A DNA stretch of 24,037 nucleotides, taken from NCBI GenBank assembly GCA_036897625.1, contig JAYMTA010000806.1:1-24037 (forward strand), given 5' to 3'. Position numbers and translations under genes: made by a program. The number at the start of each line of letters is the position of its first letter. Within the stretch, counting starts at the first letter, position 1. The notes beneath the pieces were generated by a model. The model was given only the letters and a program-made list of their open reading frames with translations, had not been told where the DNA came from and searched no databases. The stretch is from Pelargonium cotyledonis. Taxonomy: Eukaryota; Streptophyta; Magnoliopsida; Geraniales; Geraniaceae. Below are positions 1-11,600 of the stretch, piece after piece.

Positions 1-2100
1 ATTTTTAGCCATTGAATTAGCCAACTTCATATCTCAACCGTCCATTATAAAAGTATTGTGATAGAATTCATTGTTGAGACATAAATATGGGAGGGCCTAC
101 CACATTTTGAAATTGTTGTCATTTATTATAGTTTCCGGTACCTTGAGGAAACCAACTAGGATAATTACTTCCATTGTTATTTGGTTGTTCAATTGGAGGA
201 GAATTAAACGACTTATGATAGTCCTTATCCATCTATGTAGATTGAAAAAAAAAGTATCATTAGTTTTATTTTCCATATTAGTTGGTCGACCTACTTAAGA
301 TAGTCGGCCTACCAACTCATATAGTTGGTTTACCAATTTGTATACTTGGTTAGTCTATTCAAATAATTGGTCGACTAATTCATGTTTAGGTTTTGGGTAA
401 CAAACAACTATATGAAAACTTCAATCCAAAAACATTCATATATATTTATAATACTTTGAAATGATAAATAAATTTCTAAATATAATCACACACACCAACT
501 ATTATCATGAATAAATCAATCTAAGATATAAAGTTTTAGCAAATACATATGTTCAACTAAGCTCTGTAATACAATAACCAGTCTTCCCTTCCAGAAAGCA
601 AGTGTTGGTTGTCAAACCTTTCTCAATACTTCTTCAATTGTGTTTGTCTTTGAAGTCTCTCTTCAATTTAAAGCAAATTTAGTGTGATTTACAGTAAGAT
701 AAGTTTTTAATATCATTGAATTAAAGTTGAAATGGTGGTTCAAATGTTGTTTCAAATTGATGATAGTATGATAATTTAAGAGATAGTCATGTCCTTAACC
801 AATTAAAGTATGAGGATAAAATGGACTTCAACATAATTTCTCTTTCCTTCTTCTCCCCTGCAGTTACAAATTTGTAACTTCTCCAAAAACACTCTCTCCT
901 CTTTTTGCTTAGTTGGCAGACCAATGAGGAGAAGAGAGAATGAAATTTGCCAAACAAGACGGATGACTCTATATCCTAGTTGGAGGAGGAAAATGAGGAA
1001 AAGAAGAAAAAGTCGGAGTTTCAAACAAGCACTAAGAATTGGACTATCACTAGGCAATGAATAAAAGAAGAAACATCATTTTCGAAACTTTTATGCTAGC
1101 CCAGCAAGACCTATGATTATTGAGTGTGTAAGATCTAGGTTGGTCCCAAAGGATCTATTCTCATTTATGTGTGGATTGCACTGGGATCTGAATCTCTTAC
1201 CCTATTGGATTTTGGATTATGGGTCTTTCTTTTCTCATCCCTCCAATTTTGCTGTCTCCAAGGACCACTTGTAAAAACAGCACAATTATGGATAGAGAAT
1301 TTTGAAAATGTCTTGGAGTGCAACCTAATTACTTGTTTTAGCTTCTAATTGGGATCAACTATAGTTAGTACTGATGCTCCCTCTTCCTCCATTCCTCTGT
1401 CATGACATGTCTCTTCTTCTCGATTTATAACCTGTAAAACAAGGCTCTCGGGAGTGAAAACTCATCCTATGCCTGATTCGGAAGTTGTGCTTGTGGTATA
1501 TATGTAATTGTATCTTTTGGAGGTTTGTGCTTTACTTTCGCTATCCTATCACATTCTTGTTTATATTGCATATTCCCCATGTTTATCTTTTCACCATTGT
1601 GGAGCCCATTTGTCACTTATGGCGATCCAAGGTCCATCTTTCTTTATTGGACGTACACGCTCTCAACAAGTGCAATTGTGAAGAGTGATAAAGAATATCG
1701 AAGGGGAAGTTGTTGCCATTTACCTTATATGTACGGGTTAATACTCATATAAGTCTTCCAAATTTGACAACATCAAGATACATATGTGCATGATCTAAGA
1801 ATTATGTTAATCATCACATTTATTTTATTTTGTGACGTATCAACAAAATAATAACGGTTTACACTATGATAACTCATTCCAATGCAAATCAAAGAAAAAC
1901 GGTTCACACTTCATTTTTTGCGTGTGATAAAAAAACGGTTCAAAATTTCTATTTAAGTAAATCAAAAATATTACTCGGAGGTATCTCTCATTTTTTAAAC
2001 CTAAACGAGAACGTAAAACGCTTAAACCGATTATCCCAACAAGTTTTTGTTTTTGTTTTTTTATCTTTTTTATTTTGTCTTAATGAGTTGATGATTTTAC
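1..2100. other. Intergenic stretch without a convincing gene
   Basis: This AT-rich stretch contains only short open frames, of 60-85 codons, with hydrophobic or low-complexity translations that I do not recognise. Two local structures are described separately: a 21-bp tandem repeat near 278-383 and three AACGGTT motifs near 1853-1940. Some of the stretch may be decayed transposon sequence, but I found no terminal repeats or recognisable protein domain to prove it. Confidence 0.6.
278..383. repeat. Diverged 21-bp tandem repeat, five units
   Basis: Five consecutive units can be laid out at 278-299, 300-320, 321-341, 342-362 and 363-383. The first unit is 22 bp and the others are exactly 21 bp. 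Each starts with a version of ATAGTTGG and then varies around TCGACCTA or TTTACCAA. The units differ at many positions, so the array is old. Its function is unknown. Confidence 0.7.
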
Positions 2101-2120
2101 CTCCTTAAAAAACTATTCAC

Positions 2121-2218
2121 ATGGGCCGGCCCATTCCAATTGATTGTGCTCTAATGGGCCTAAACCTCGTCCTTGAACCAATTGAAGCCCACAGTAAAGA
2201 GAGAGGCCGTGAAGCCCA
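2121..2218 (+). promoter_or_regulatory. Site II (TGGGCY) motif cluster, likely core promoter of the TWD40-1 gene
   Basis: A perfect 14-bp palindrome, ATGGGCCGGCCCAT, lies at 2121-2134. Further copies follow: TGGGCC at 2155-2160, and AGCCCA (site II read on the other strand) at 2186-2191 and 2213-2218. TGGGCY clusters are known in promoters of plant housekeeping, ribosomal-protein and cell-cycle genes, often paired with a telo-box. A telo-box-like TAGGGTTT is present downstream at about 2543-2550, inside the probable 5' UTR intron. No clear TATA box is placed between this cluster and the start codon. The promoter role is inferred from motif content and position. Confidence 0.6.
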
Positions 2219-2392
2219 GCCCTCTCAATCCTTTCCCTGCAGAATTCATAATTCAGTCCTTGAAAGGAGAAAAGAACGAAAAAAGAACACACTTTCCTCT
2301 CCGAAGGGTTCTGTTCGGCGATCTCTCTGTTCGTTACATTCGTTCCATTTTCAGTCTTCTGATGAGCTTCCACTGCATATAGTACTCATCAG

Positions 2393-2465
2393 GTATCCAC
2401 AATATCCTGCATTTCCTTTAATCTTTTATCTCTGTTTATCTACGTAGTGCATACATGTACGTAAA

Positions 2466-2512
<47 letters not shown>

Positions 2513-2608
2513 AGTTTCTATGCGCAATTGTTAGATCTGAATTAGGGTTTCAGATGTAATTTCTGTATAGTTCGGTGCGATTTGTGATTTCGAATTGTAA
2601 TTTTGCAG
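2393..2608 (+). other. Probable 5' UTR intron of the TWD40-1 gene
   Basis: A donor, CATCAG|GTATCC, lies at 2393 and an acceptor, TTTTGCAG, ends at 2608, 26 bases before the ATG at 2635. The intervening 216 bases are T-rich and hold a microsatellite and a telo-box-like TAGGGTTT. A leader intron just before the start codon is common in plant housekeeping genes. This is inferred from splice signals only. Confidence 0.5.
2467..2512. repeat. Compound microsatellite (GT)7(AT)10(GTAT)3
   Basis: Seven GT units (2467-2480), ten AT units (2481-2500) and three GTAT units (2501-2512) run without a break. The tract sits inside the probable 5' UTR intron of the TWD40-1 gene and is likely to vary in length among individuals. 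Confidence 0.9.
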
Positions 2609-2634
2609 TAGCTGGTTAAATTTGAGGAGGATCA

Positions 2635-5600
2635 ATGGAGTGGACGACGGTGCAACATCTGGATCTACGGCATGTCGGTAATGGCGTTAAGCCTCTGCAA
2701 CCTCATGCTGCAGCATTTCATCCCAATCAGGCGCTTCTTGCCACCGCCGTTGGGACCTACATCATCGGTATATCCAAACTTTCCATCGTTTTTCTCTTTG
2801 TTACACTACACTCATTGACTCTACTTTGTGAGCACTGAGCAGTCCTGTCAAATTTCGACCTTATGCGATGGTTGGCTCCTTCATTCGGTTTTAGAATTGT
2901 CTTTTGGTAGCTGAATCAGCTGAGCGAGGAAGTATTGTTAGTATATATTTTCTTACTGTTTTGGTGATATTTTCTGGTTAATGGCTGGTGATTTTGTGCG
3001 TATGTACTGGAGACTTATAGTTTCACTCTTAATTGGTGTTTAAAGGTGAAAAATGTAAATGTGCATTGTTTACCGCTTAAACTCTTGGAAAAATGGATAT
3101 TGAAATCAAGAACTTAAGCATGGTTTATGTCATCTTAGATAAGATATATTTATATATAAACGTAAAAAAGAAGTTTCCCTTTCTATAGCGAAGTGTTGGT
3201 ACTTGGTAGTGATATTTCAGCATGATCCTTTGTTTGTTATTTCAATGCATTTTATTTGACCCAATAGGTAAGGGAGGTCATATGTAATCAAGACAGTCAG
3301 TGACTGTTATGTAGCTTAGTCATTCTAAATAGTTAATGGGAAACTGATATAGTTTCAAGCAAATTAGGAAAGATTTAATTTCTTATGACTGTAACATGCT
3401 CCTACAACTTGTTGCTACTCTCCTGCTTTATGCTTGAAACTCATGGAATAGACCTGACGCTGACAGTGACAGATAATGGAACTACAGTTGTGTTGTTATA
3501 TTGTGCGCTTCGTGGTGTCTGAATCTGTCAAGCATTTATGAGGTTTCTGTCGGAGATACAAAATAATAGATTCTGTGTGTATATCTATGAATATATTTTA
3601 AGTTTTAACTTCACTCCTTTTGCACAAAATATCATTTTTATTCACTGTTAAAAAAAGACCATTGTTTTTATGTAATCTCAACTTTCCATCCTCAGAATTC
3701 GATGCATTGACGGGATGCAATATCTCTTCTATTGACATTGGTACTCCTGTTGTACATATGGCTTACAGTCTTACAAGTGGGCATGCAGTCATTGCTATTC
3801 TTGAGGTTAGTTAATTAGATAAACTTCTCTCATTTGGATGCATCACTTGCGGCAATTTTAAAAAATGAAAAGATTTTCAACTTAGAAAATTATTTCTTTA
3901 ATATTCTATTTCTGGGATGCTAAATTTATTTAGATTGCAACCTTATCCAAAATCTTTTGGAACTGCAACCATGTTACTATTTCTCTAGATGGCCATGAAT
4001 TTTCCAATTAAGCTTTGCTGCGTTTATTCTACTTTTGTGGTATTTATGTGTGCAATTTAAATTTGCTTTCATGCTCTGCTCTTGTTCTTGCTTGTAGACT
4101 CCCATTTTTCCTGAAAAGGGTTTGTAAATAGATGTGCTGACTGCATATCATTGACCTAAATTTAGTTAGTTTAACTCAAGCTGCCATTTATTTTCAAGAA
4201 AGAAATAGTGGTGATAGTGGGAAATTTTTGTTTATGCATCTCTGCCTGACTGAAACTGGGAACTGGGGTTGGAGTTGCTCATATAGTTTAGAAGGCTCAA
4301 TACTCCCACTGAAAAATGTGTAAGCTCTTAAAAGCAGCGGTTAATTGAAAAATTTACTAACGTGTATGTTATAAATCTTACTATTTTCTAATTAATACTC
4401 AATTACTCATTTGATGTCTGTAACCAGCTACCAGAACTGAAGATGACTATTCAGTCCTCTAATAATTCAATTATAATATATTTGAGCCTGGAACAATATG
4501 TATATTTGGAAATGTTGATTTTGTCCGTTTAATATCTAGTACTCATTCAAGAGACCCATCATAGGTGGTTTAGGATTTCTTTCAAGGTACAGGTTCCTTT
4601 GTATTTACTTTTTTTGTGCTCCGATATTTTGCTAATTAACGTGTAAGTCATGGGATTTAGTGACCCCATTATATAATGTGCAAAATTGAACTTTTTATTA
4701 ATTTGTACATTTATTACAGTATTTATTCGGCGTATGTAATGTACATTTTTGGATGAACTATAAGGGAGCTGATCTAGAAAACAACAAAAAAATTAAAATT
4801 GAGTGTTTCCTCGTTTCACATTTCAAGTATGTGATAGGATTAATCTGATATTTAGAGGGCCAAATTCCTGTCTAGAGGTTTCTCTGGGTCCATCTTGTGG
4901 GAAACTTTGTTGATCGAGCTAATAGTGCCAACTGCTTTCCGTCTCACCATCAATACTAGCACTCCTTTATTACAAAAAATAATAATAATAAAAAAAAAAT
5001 CCATCACTATTAGCACAAGTGAACCACTGCCGCCATCACCAGCTGAAATATTTTTGCAACTATAACTTCCACCATGACAACTGAGTGACACCCCATTAAA
5101 GAACTCAATAATCATTGCTACTATACTGTTATTGTTAGTAATCCTACTTTCACCTTCACCGGCACACCCAAACCAACTGCTGTCTTGTACTCTTGTCCAC
5201 ATCATCACACGATACATATTCCATCTTTGTACCATTGTCACCCCATATTCACCCTTACTATCACTTGATGGTTAAAATACCCACTTTGACAAAACATATA
5301 TGAATTAAGGAATTTTGTTTGTATTAGATTGTGTGAATTCCTTGATTTTATAAACGTTGAGTGAGGGAGAAGAATACTAATAAGGGATCCCAAAGAGTTT
5401 TGCTAAAGGATTAATGTAGCTGACCCCATCATTGTTTGATAAATGGCTTGGTGTTTGTTGTTGAGCAATATGTTCTTAGTCTAAACAAGCAGTTTGTTTT
5501 AATATCGTAAAGTTGGATTTTCTGTGTTGGGAGTGTATGTTATTTACTGGCTTGTCACCATCTGTATTGTTTATCCATTTTGCAGGACTGTACCATTAGA

Positions 5601-8600
5601 TCCTGTGACTTTGATACTGAGCAAACTTTTGTTCTGCATTCCCCTGAAAAAAAGACGGATCACATTTCTTCTGATATGGAAGTCCATCTTGCTCTGACAC
5701 CTCTCCAACCTGTTGTGTTTTTCGGTTTCCATCGAAGGATGAGTGTCACAGGTTTCCTTTAAAATTATCTTGTATTATTAAGTACTTTAACATTTTACTG
5801 GTATGCTCTTAGTATTATTCTCCTTTTCTCTCCTCAATATAACATCCCTTGATACCAAATGTATTCATTTGCTTGGTTAGGTCTCTTATTTATCTACTTT
5901 TGAACTTTGTATGCATGAAGTTGTTGGGACTGTTGAAGGGGGAAGAGCACCAACGAAAATTAAAACAGACTTGAAGAAACCTATTATCAATCTTGCTTGT
6001 CACCCTCGTCTCCCTGTCTTGGTAACATGCTTAGTCTGCAGACATGAAAGACTTCTAGATGCTATATTCATTCTTCTGGGAGTCTTTGTAACTGTTTGTT
6101 ATTTTCTGTGCCTGTCCAGTATGTTGCTTATGCAGATGGTCTGATTCGAGCATACAACATCCATTCCTACGCTGTTCTTTACACTCTACAAAGTGAGATG
6201 GGAGTACCACTTAACATCTCTTGCTGAAGATGATATATACAACAGCTTTTTGAATAACATATTTGAGTCACTGGCGTTGCTTATTTTTGGCAGTTGATAA
6301 CACCATAAAGCTCATCGGTGCTGGTGCATTTGCTTTTCATCCAACACTGGAGTGGATTTTTGTTGGTGATAGACGGGGTACGCTTTTGGCATGGGATGTC
6401 TCAACTGAGAGACCTTGTATGATTGGAATGTAAGTTCTTCAGGAATATGCCTTTTCCCCTAGTGGCTGACTTGCTACTTCCAAAAGTTATTTGTTAGTCA
6501 GCTGCCTTGTTCTGTGTTAACGGAGGATAAAATAGGTGACTGCATGCCCACTATAGGGAATCATATAGAAAAAAGGAGGTTTAAGAGTTGTATAATTCAA
6601 ATGAAAAAAGAAGAAGACATCACTCCATTGGGACTAATTCAATGTGATTTATACTGACTAAGAGGAGTTCTAACTTCTAAATAATTTGTATACTGAGTTT
6701 TCTATTTTATGTTTCATTGATCTATTGCACAATATATCGTGGATGACAAAAACTTTATATCCTAGCACCTTGCATTCGTCGCTTCATCTCTGTTCTGGAG
6801 TATGTTGTTAGGTTTTCAATTAGATATACCAGTGGAATAGGCCTTGGAAGACTAAATTAAAGGGTTTCAGATCCATGAAAAGTTAGATAGCTCAGGGAAG
6901 TCTGGTATGGGTTTTAACCCCGGGGCCTAGCAAAGAAGGAAAAAAGGACTCTATATGTGTGTGTACATATATTTCCCCACTTTATTGGGAATTGTAATGT
7001 GCCAGAAAAACTAGACATTTCTTTGGTGTTCACTGAATTTTAAGAATTGTTTGCTACTTCTCAAGTTATATGGTAACAATTGTTTCATAAAATGATAAAT
7101 TTTTTATATTAATCATGTTTAGAAATTTTCAGATTTGATACTCTGATTTCAACAACTCCGAGCTTCGCACAACCTTGCTGTGATTATTCACTATATATAT
7201 AAAACTGACAGTTGTTGAAAAGAAAAAGTTATTATTCTGTTTCTGTTTTTCATTCCCCATGTTTCTGTTGAACTGAATTCCAATGTTCTATTTTATGACA
7301 ATTTCAGAACACAAGTTGGTTCCCAACCAATTATATCAGTTGCTTGGCTCTCTATGTTGCGGTTACTTGTCACCCTCTCCAGAGATGGAACTCTTCAAGT
7401 GTGGAAGACAAGGGTGATGCTTAATCCTAACAGACCTCCAATGCAAACAAACTTTTTCGAGCCTGCTGGTTAGCTAACTTTCGCGACTCCTAATTGTACT
7501 CTGGGTAGAATGTTGAGTCTCATTTACGAAATATGCTCTCAGTTTTCTTCTTGTTCTTGTTATTTCTTTTTGTTTCCTTGCCTTCGCGCAACAGCATGAT
7601 TGCTGCCTTATGACATTAAGACGGGTTCAAGTATGGGAAACTACCTATCTGCAAAAGTAAGAGTAAGGCTGCATACAATATGACCCTCCTTAGATTGGAT
7701 AATTGTGGGAACCTCCATTTGCAACCTCTCCCACAATTCTCTTTTGTTTCTTTTTTGCTCATTCGATGTTTGAATGATAACATCCCCATTTTTTTTATAA
7801 CAAAAAAACGTTATACAAAATCAATAATTTTTAGTATTTTTTTTATTGCAGTTTTTGCCTGTCCTGTAAAATTAGACTGACTGATAATCCACACGTTTTG
7901 TTTTGCAGCAATTGAATCAATTGATATACCTCGCATTCTGTCTCAGCAGGGTGGAGAAGCAGTTTACCCTCTACCACAAATCAAATCTTTAGAAGTTCAC
8001 CCAAAATTAAATCTAGCAGCTCTCCTTTTTGCAGTTAAGTGCAGCCACTTACATCATCTATGCTTGGCTTGTTAGTTGAAGTCTGAAGCATGTTTCTAAT
8101 TTCTATTTTATTTTTTCCAACAGAATATGACAGGTGGAGACAATTTGAGAAATAGGGATGCATACTCTCGGGAAGGAAGGAAACAACTCTTTGCAGTTTT
8201 GCAAAGTGCCAGGGAATCTTCAGGTTATTATTTGTTTCTTATGGGAATATCAACTTGGATTATACATTTCATCATGGATTCATGTGATTACCTGTTCCAT
8301 GCGTGGCTTCATTTATAGTTTTTTACTTTTCCAAAAATATTGTGTAGGTTCTAAGATATGCATTTCGTAATACTATATGATTCTTCTTTTGCAATTCCTA
8401 GATTTTTCAGAAACTCGTCATTTTATTTCAGAGGTTTATGTTTGACTATGAGTGACTTCTTACTCGTATCTGGAGCTCAGTAGTTGTCCAATACTAGTTA
8501 TTTGACAGTATTCATTCAAATTAGCTTTTCAGTTCTATGCTGTCATCTTTTCTTGTAGTCAAGAGGGGGAAAAAAAATGCAATGGGTATGTAGTGGGAAT

Positions 8601-11600
8601 TTGCTATCCTCTGCGTTGAAAGATAGAATGTGTAATTGTTGTAGCTATAGTGATGTCCAGGGCACAAAGCTATTTCTGATTTTTGAATATTTGATTAATA
8701 TTCCGGAAATATTGCCAAATTTATTTATTCCGTACTCATCTGCTGAGACTGAGTTGCATGTTTCTTAAACTTGTACTCTTCTTTATCCATAAAATTATAT
8801 TTTCTGAATGTTTCCTAAGATTCTTTTTATTATATTCCCAACCATATCATTTTGCTAGCTGTTCTAGTTATTTATTTTAACTGCATTCTGACTCTGTTAT
8901 TTTACCATATCTGCTGACTGTAAGAAGTGTTTTTGCAGCATCTGTGCTGAAAGAGAAACTTGCATCTTTGGGATCATCTGGAATTTTGGCCGACCATCAG
9001 CTTCAGTCACAACTGCAAGAGCATCATGTGAAAGGGTAAGTTCGGATAGTTCTGACTAGGGAGCTTTTACATCATCTATTTAATTTTTTTTAAATGACTA
9101 TTTAAGCTATATACTTATTGAGATTAATGTTCTTGACCTTGAATGCTCTACCTAGGATATTTGAGACAACAAATCCTTTGGACTAGCTACCTGACAATCT
9201 GACATATCACATATTTGCAAAATATATGTTTTTAACTTGCTTTGCTCAGTATGGTGTCTTCTTTTGTTTGCTTTTAGTATGTATTTTTTTTTCTTGAAAG
9301 AAATGTCGTACTTGTATATTATTGTTGACAATGTGTTACTCTCTCTGGCAGCCATAGTCAGGTTACAATATCAGACATTGCACGGAAAGCTTTTCTTCAT
9401 AGTGTATGTACTTCCTGATTCTATTTTCCCTCACAAATATACACAGTTATATCCGCCTTTCGCAGTCATGAACAAAGATTAGAAAACTAAATTTGTCTAA
9501 GCTGTTATGTCTGGGCTTGAAGCTTCAGCTGCCACAGATAGGAAGAATTATCCTTGTCCAAGCCTCTTTTCTTTTTTGTCCCCCTGAATTTATTGTCAAG
9601 TTTTTCTCTTAGGAGTAAAAAGCTTGATGTTTGTGGTAAGACTTATGTGGATAAAGTGGTCTAACCCTTCATTGATCAATGTCAATATCAAAGATCAGCA
9701 CTTGTGTGTTATATTGTGGTGAAGAGGCCTTGTGCAGCCTCAATCCCATGGCATTTCCCTTGAAATAAAATGTTAAGATGCAAGTAATAAATGCATTCAT
9801 ACCCATTTGCTAAAAATACTCTTTCATATTTACTTTTAATCATACTTATCACACTTAGTATTAACCTTGTCTTGTACTTTTCTATTATGACTAATTACAT
9901 GCAAGACTCGTTAGTTAATAGTAATTGACTTGTATCAGAGTGAAAATACTAATGGACAACTATATAATATGGGACTGAGGAGTAGTCAACGTCACTTGCT
10001 TGATTTTTAATAACAAGTACGAACTTTCTCATTTCTTGTATGTTAACTTGAAAGTGAAAGTTAATTTTGTAGCTCTGGCGGTATGTAGTAGCAAGTGTGT
10101 TTATCTTTTACTGATGGTTTTTTTTTTTTTTTTTTAATAAGCTCTTTTACTGATGTTACAGTTGGTCTACTTATATTAAATGAAATGTAAACTGTATGTT
10201 ACTGCTTAAATTTTCTGTTTGGTCCAGTGATTCACAAACTTAAGTTACACATTTGGAAATCTCCATTCACAACTCATTTAGAATCTTTGCATTTACTTCT
10301 GCTAGTTGTGTTGTTTAATTAATATTGTCAACATTTTTTTATAGCATTTTATGGAAGGCCATGCGAAAAGTGCCCCTATATCTCGGTTGCCGCTTATCTC
10401 CATGATGGACTCCAGAAATCATCTAAAAGACCTTCCTGTTTGCCAGGTTATTCGGTTCTTAATATAAACTCACTATCATCATTGAGTATATATATCTGTA
10501 TCTTACACCATGCGGTCTGTTGGCAGCCATTTCATTTGGAGCTAAATTTTTTCAGTAAATCAAACCGAGTTCTTCATTATCCTGTCAGAGCTTTCTATGT
10601 AGAGGGTGTAAACCTCATGGCATATAGTCTCTCTTCTGGAACAGATACAGTTTACAAGAAACTTTACACAACGGTAATATTGGACAGCTATTTTTATCTT
10701 TGTAAAACCATGCAAATTTTAATTTTTTTTTTCAATCTATTGTTACTATGAAAGATTCATTAGTTCAACTTATGCATATACATTTTTTGCTTTCAGATTC
10801 CTGGAAATGTGGAATATTATGCTAAGTACATTATCTATGGTAAAAAAAGGCACATGTTTCTTGTTGTTTTTGAGTTCAGTGGTGCTACAAATGAGGTGGT
10901 TCTTTATTGGGAAAATACTAATTTTCAGACATCTAACTGTAAAGGAAGCACACTGAAAGGTTTGAGCGTCTATTGAAGGGTGTACTACTTTCTTGTGTTC
11001 ACAAATATGTATAGTAGAACCAAATAATTAACTAAAAGTATAATTGATAATTGAAGGTCGAGATGCAGCATTTATTGATCCAAATGAAAATCAGTTTGCA
11101 ATTCTTGATGACAACAAGACTGGACTGGCTTTGTATGTTCTGCCTGGAATGATTTTAGAGAAAACTGATGAGATGCTTGGGGCTGAACAGAGTCAATCTG
11201 CAGATACTAATTCTATAAAGGGTCCACAGCAGTATATGTTTGAATCTGAAGTTGATCGTATCTTTTCTACTCCAATAGGTGCTTGAGGAAAGATTATCAT
11301 TTCCGTTTACTGTCTCGTACATCCAGATTTAAATGTGTTGATCAAAGTGTTTTGTAATTGCAGAGTCAACGTTGTTATTTGCTTGTCATGGAAAGCAGAT
11401 TAGCATGGCAAAGTTGGTCCAAGGAGGGTATCACCTTTCAGGTGGAGATGGTCATTATATATCAACAAAAACTGAGGGCAAAAAGTTTATCAAGTTAAAA
11501 ATAAATGAAGTTGTGCTTCAGGTAACCACATTTACATCTTAACCAGCCTTAAAATTCATAATTTTATAAGGTAAAAATTTAATTAGGCGCCGTAGAGCAC

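Noticed and set aside
1485-1752. Hydrophobic frames in the left intergenic region
   Set aside because: They are T-rich with cysteine/phenylalanine-heavy translations, no domain, and no splice or promoter context.
2124-2131. GGCCGGCC as a restriction or cloning-site artefact
   Set aside because: It is part of a larger site II palindrome within a cluster of TGGGCY motifs, so a natural promoter element is the better explanation.
4852-5241. 129-codon open frame on the minus strand
   Set aside because: It lies inside intron 2 of the TWD40-1 gene, antisense, with a low-complexity composition and no recognisable domain. Most likely a chance frame.
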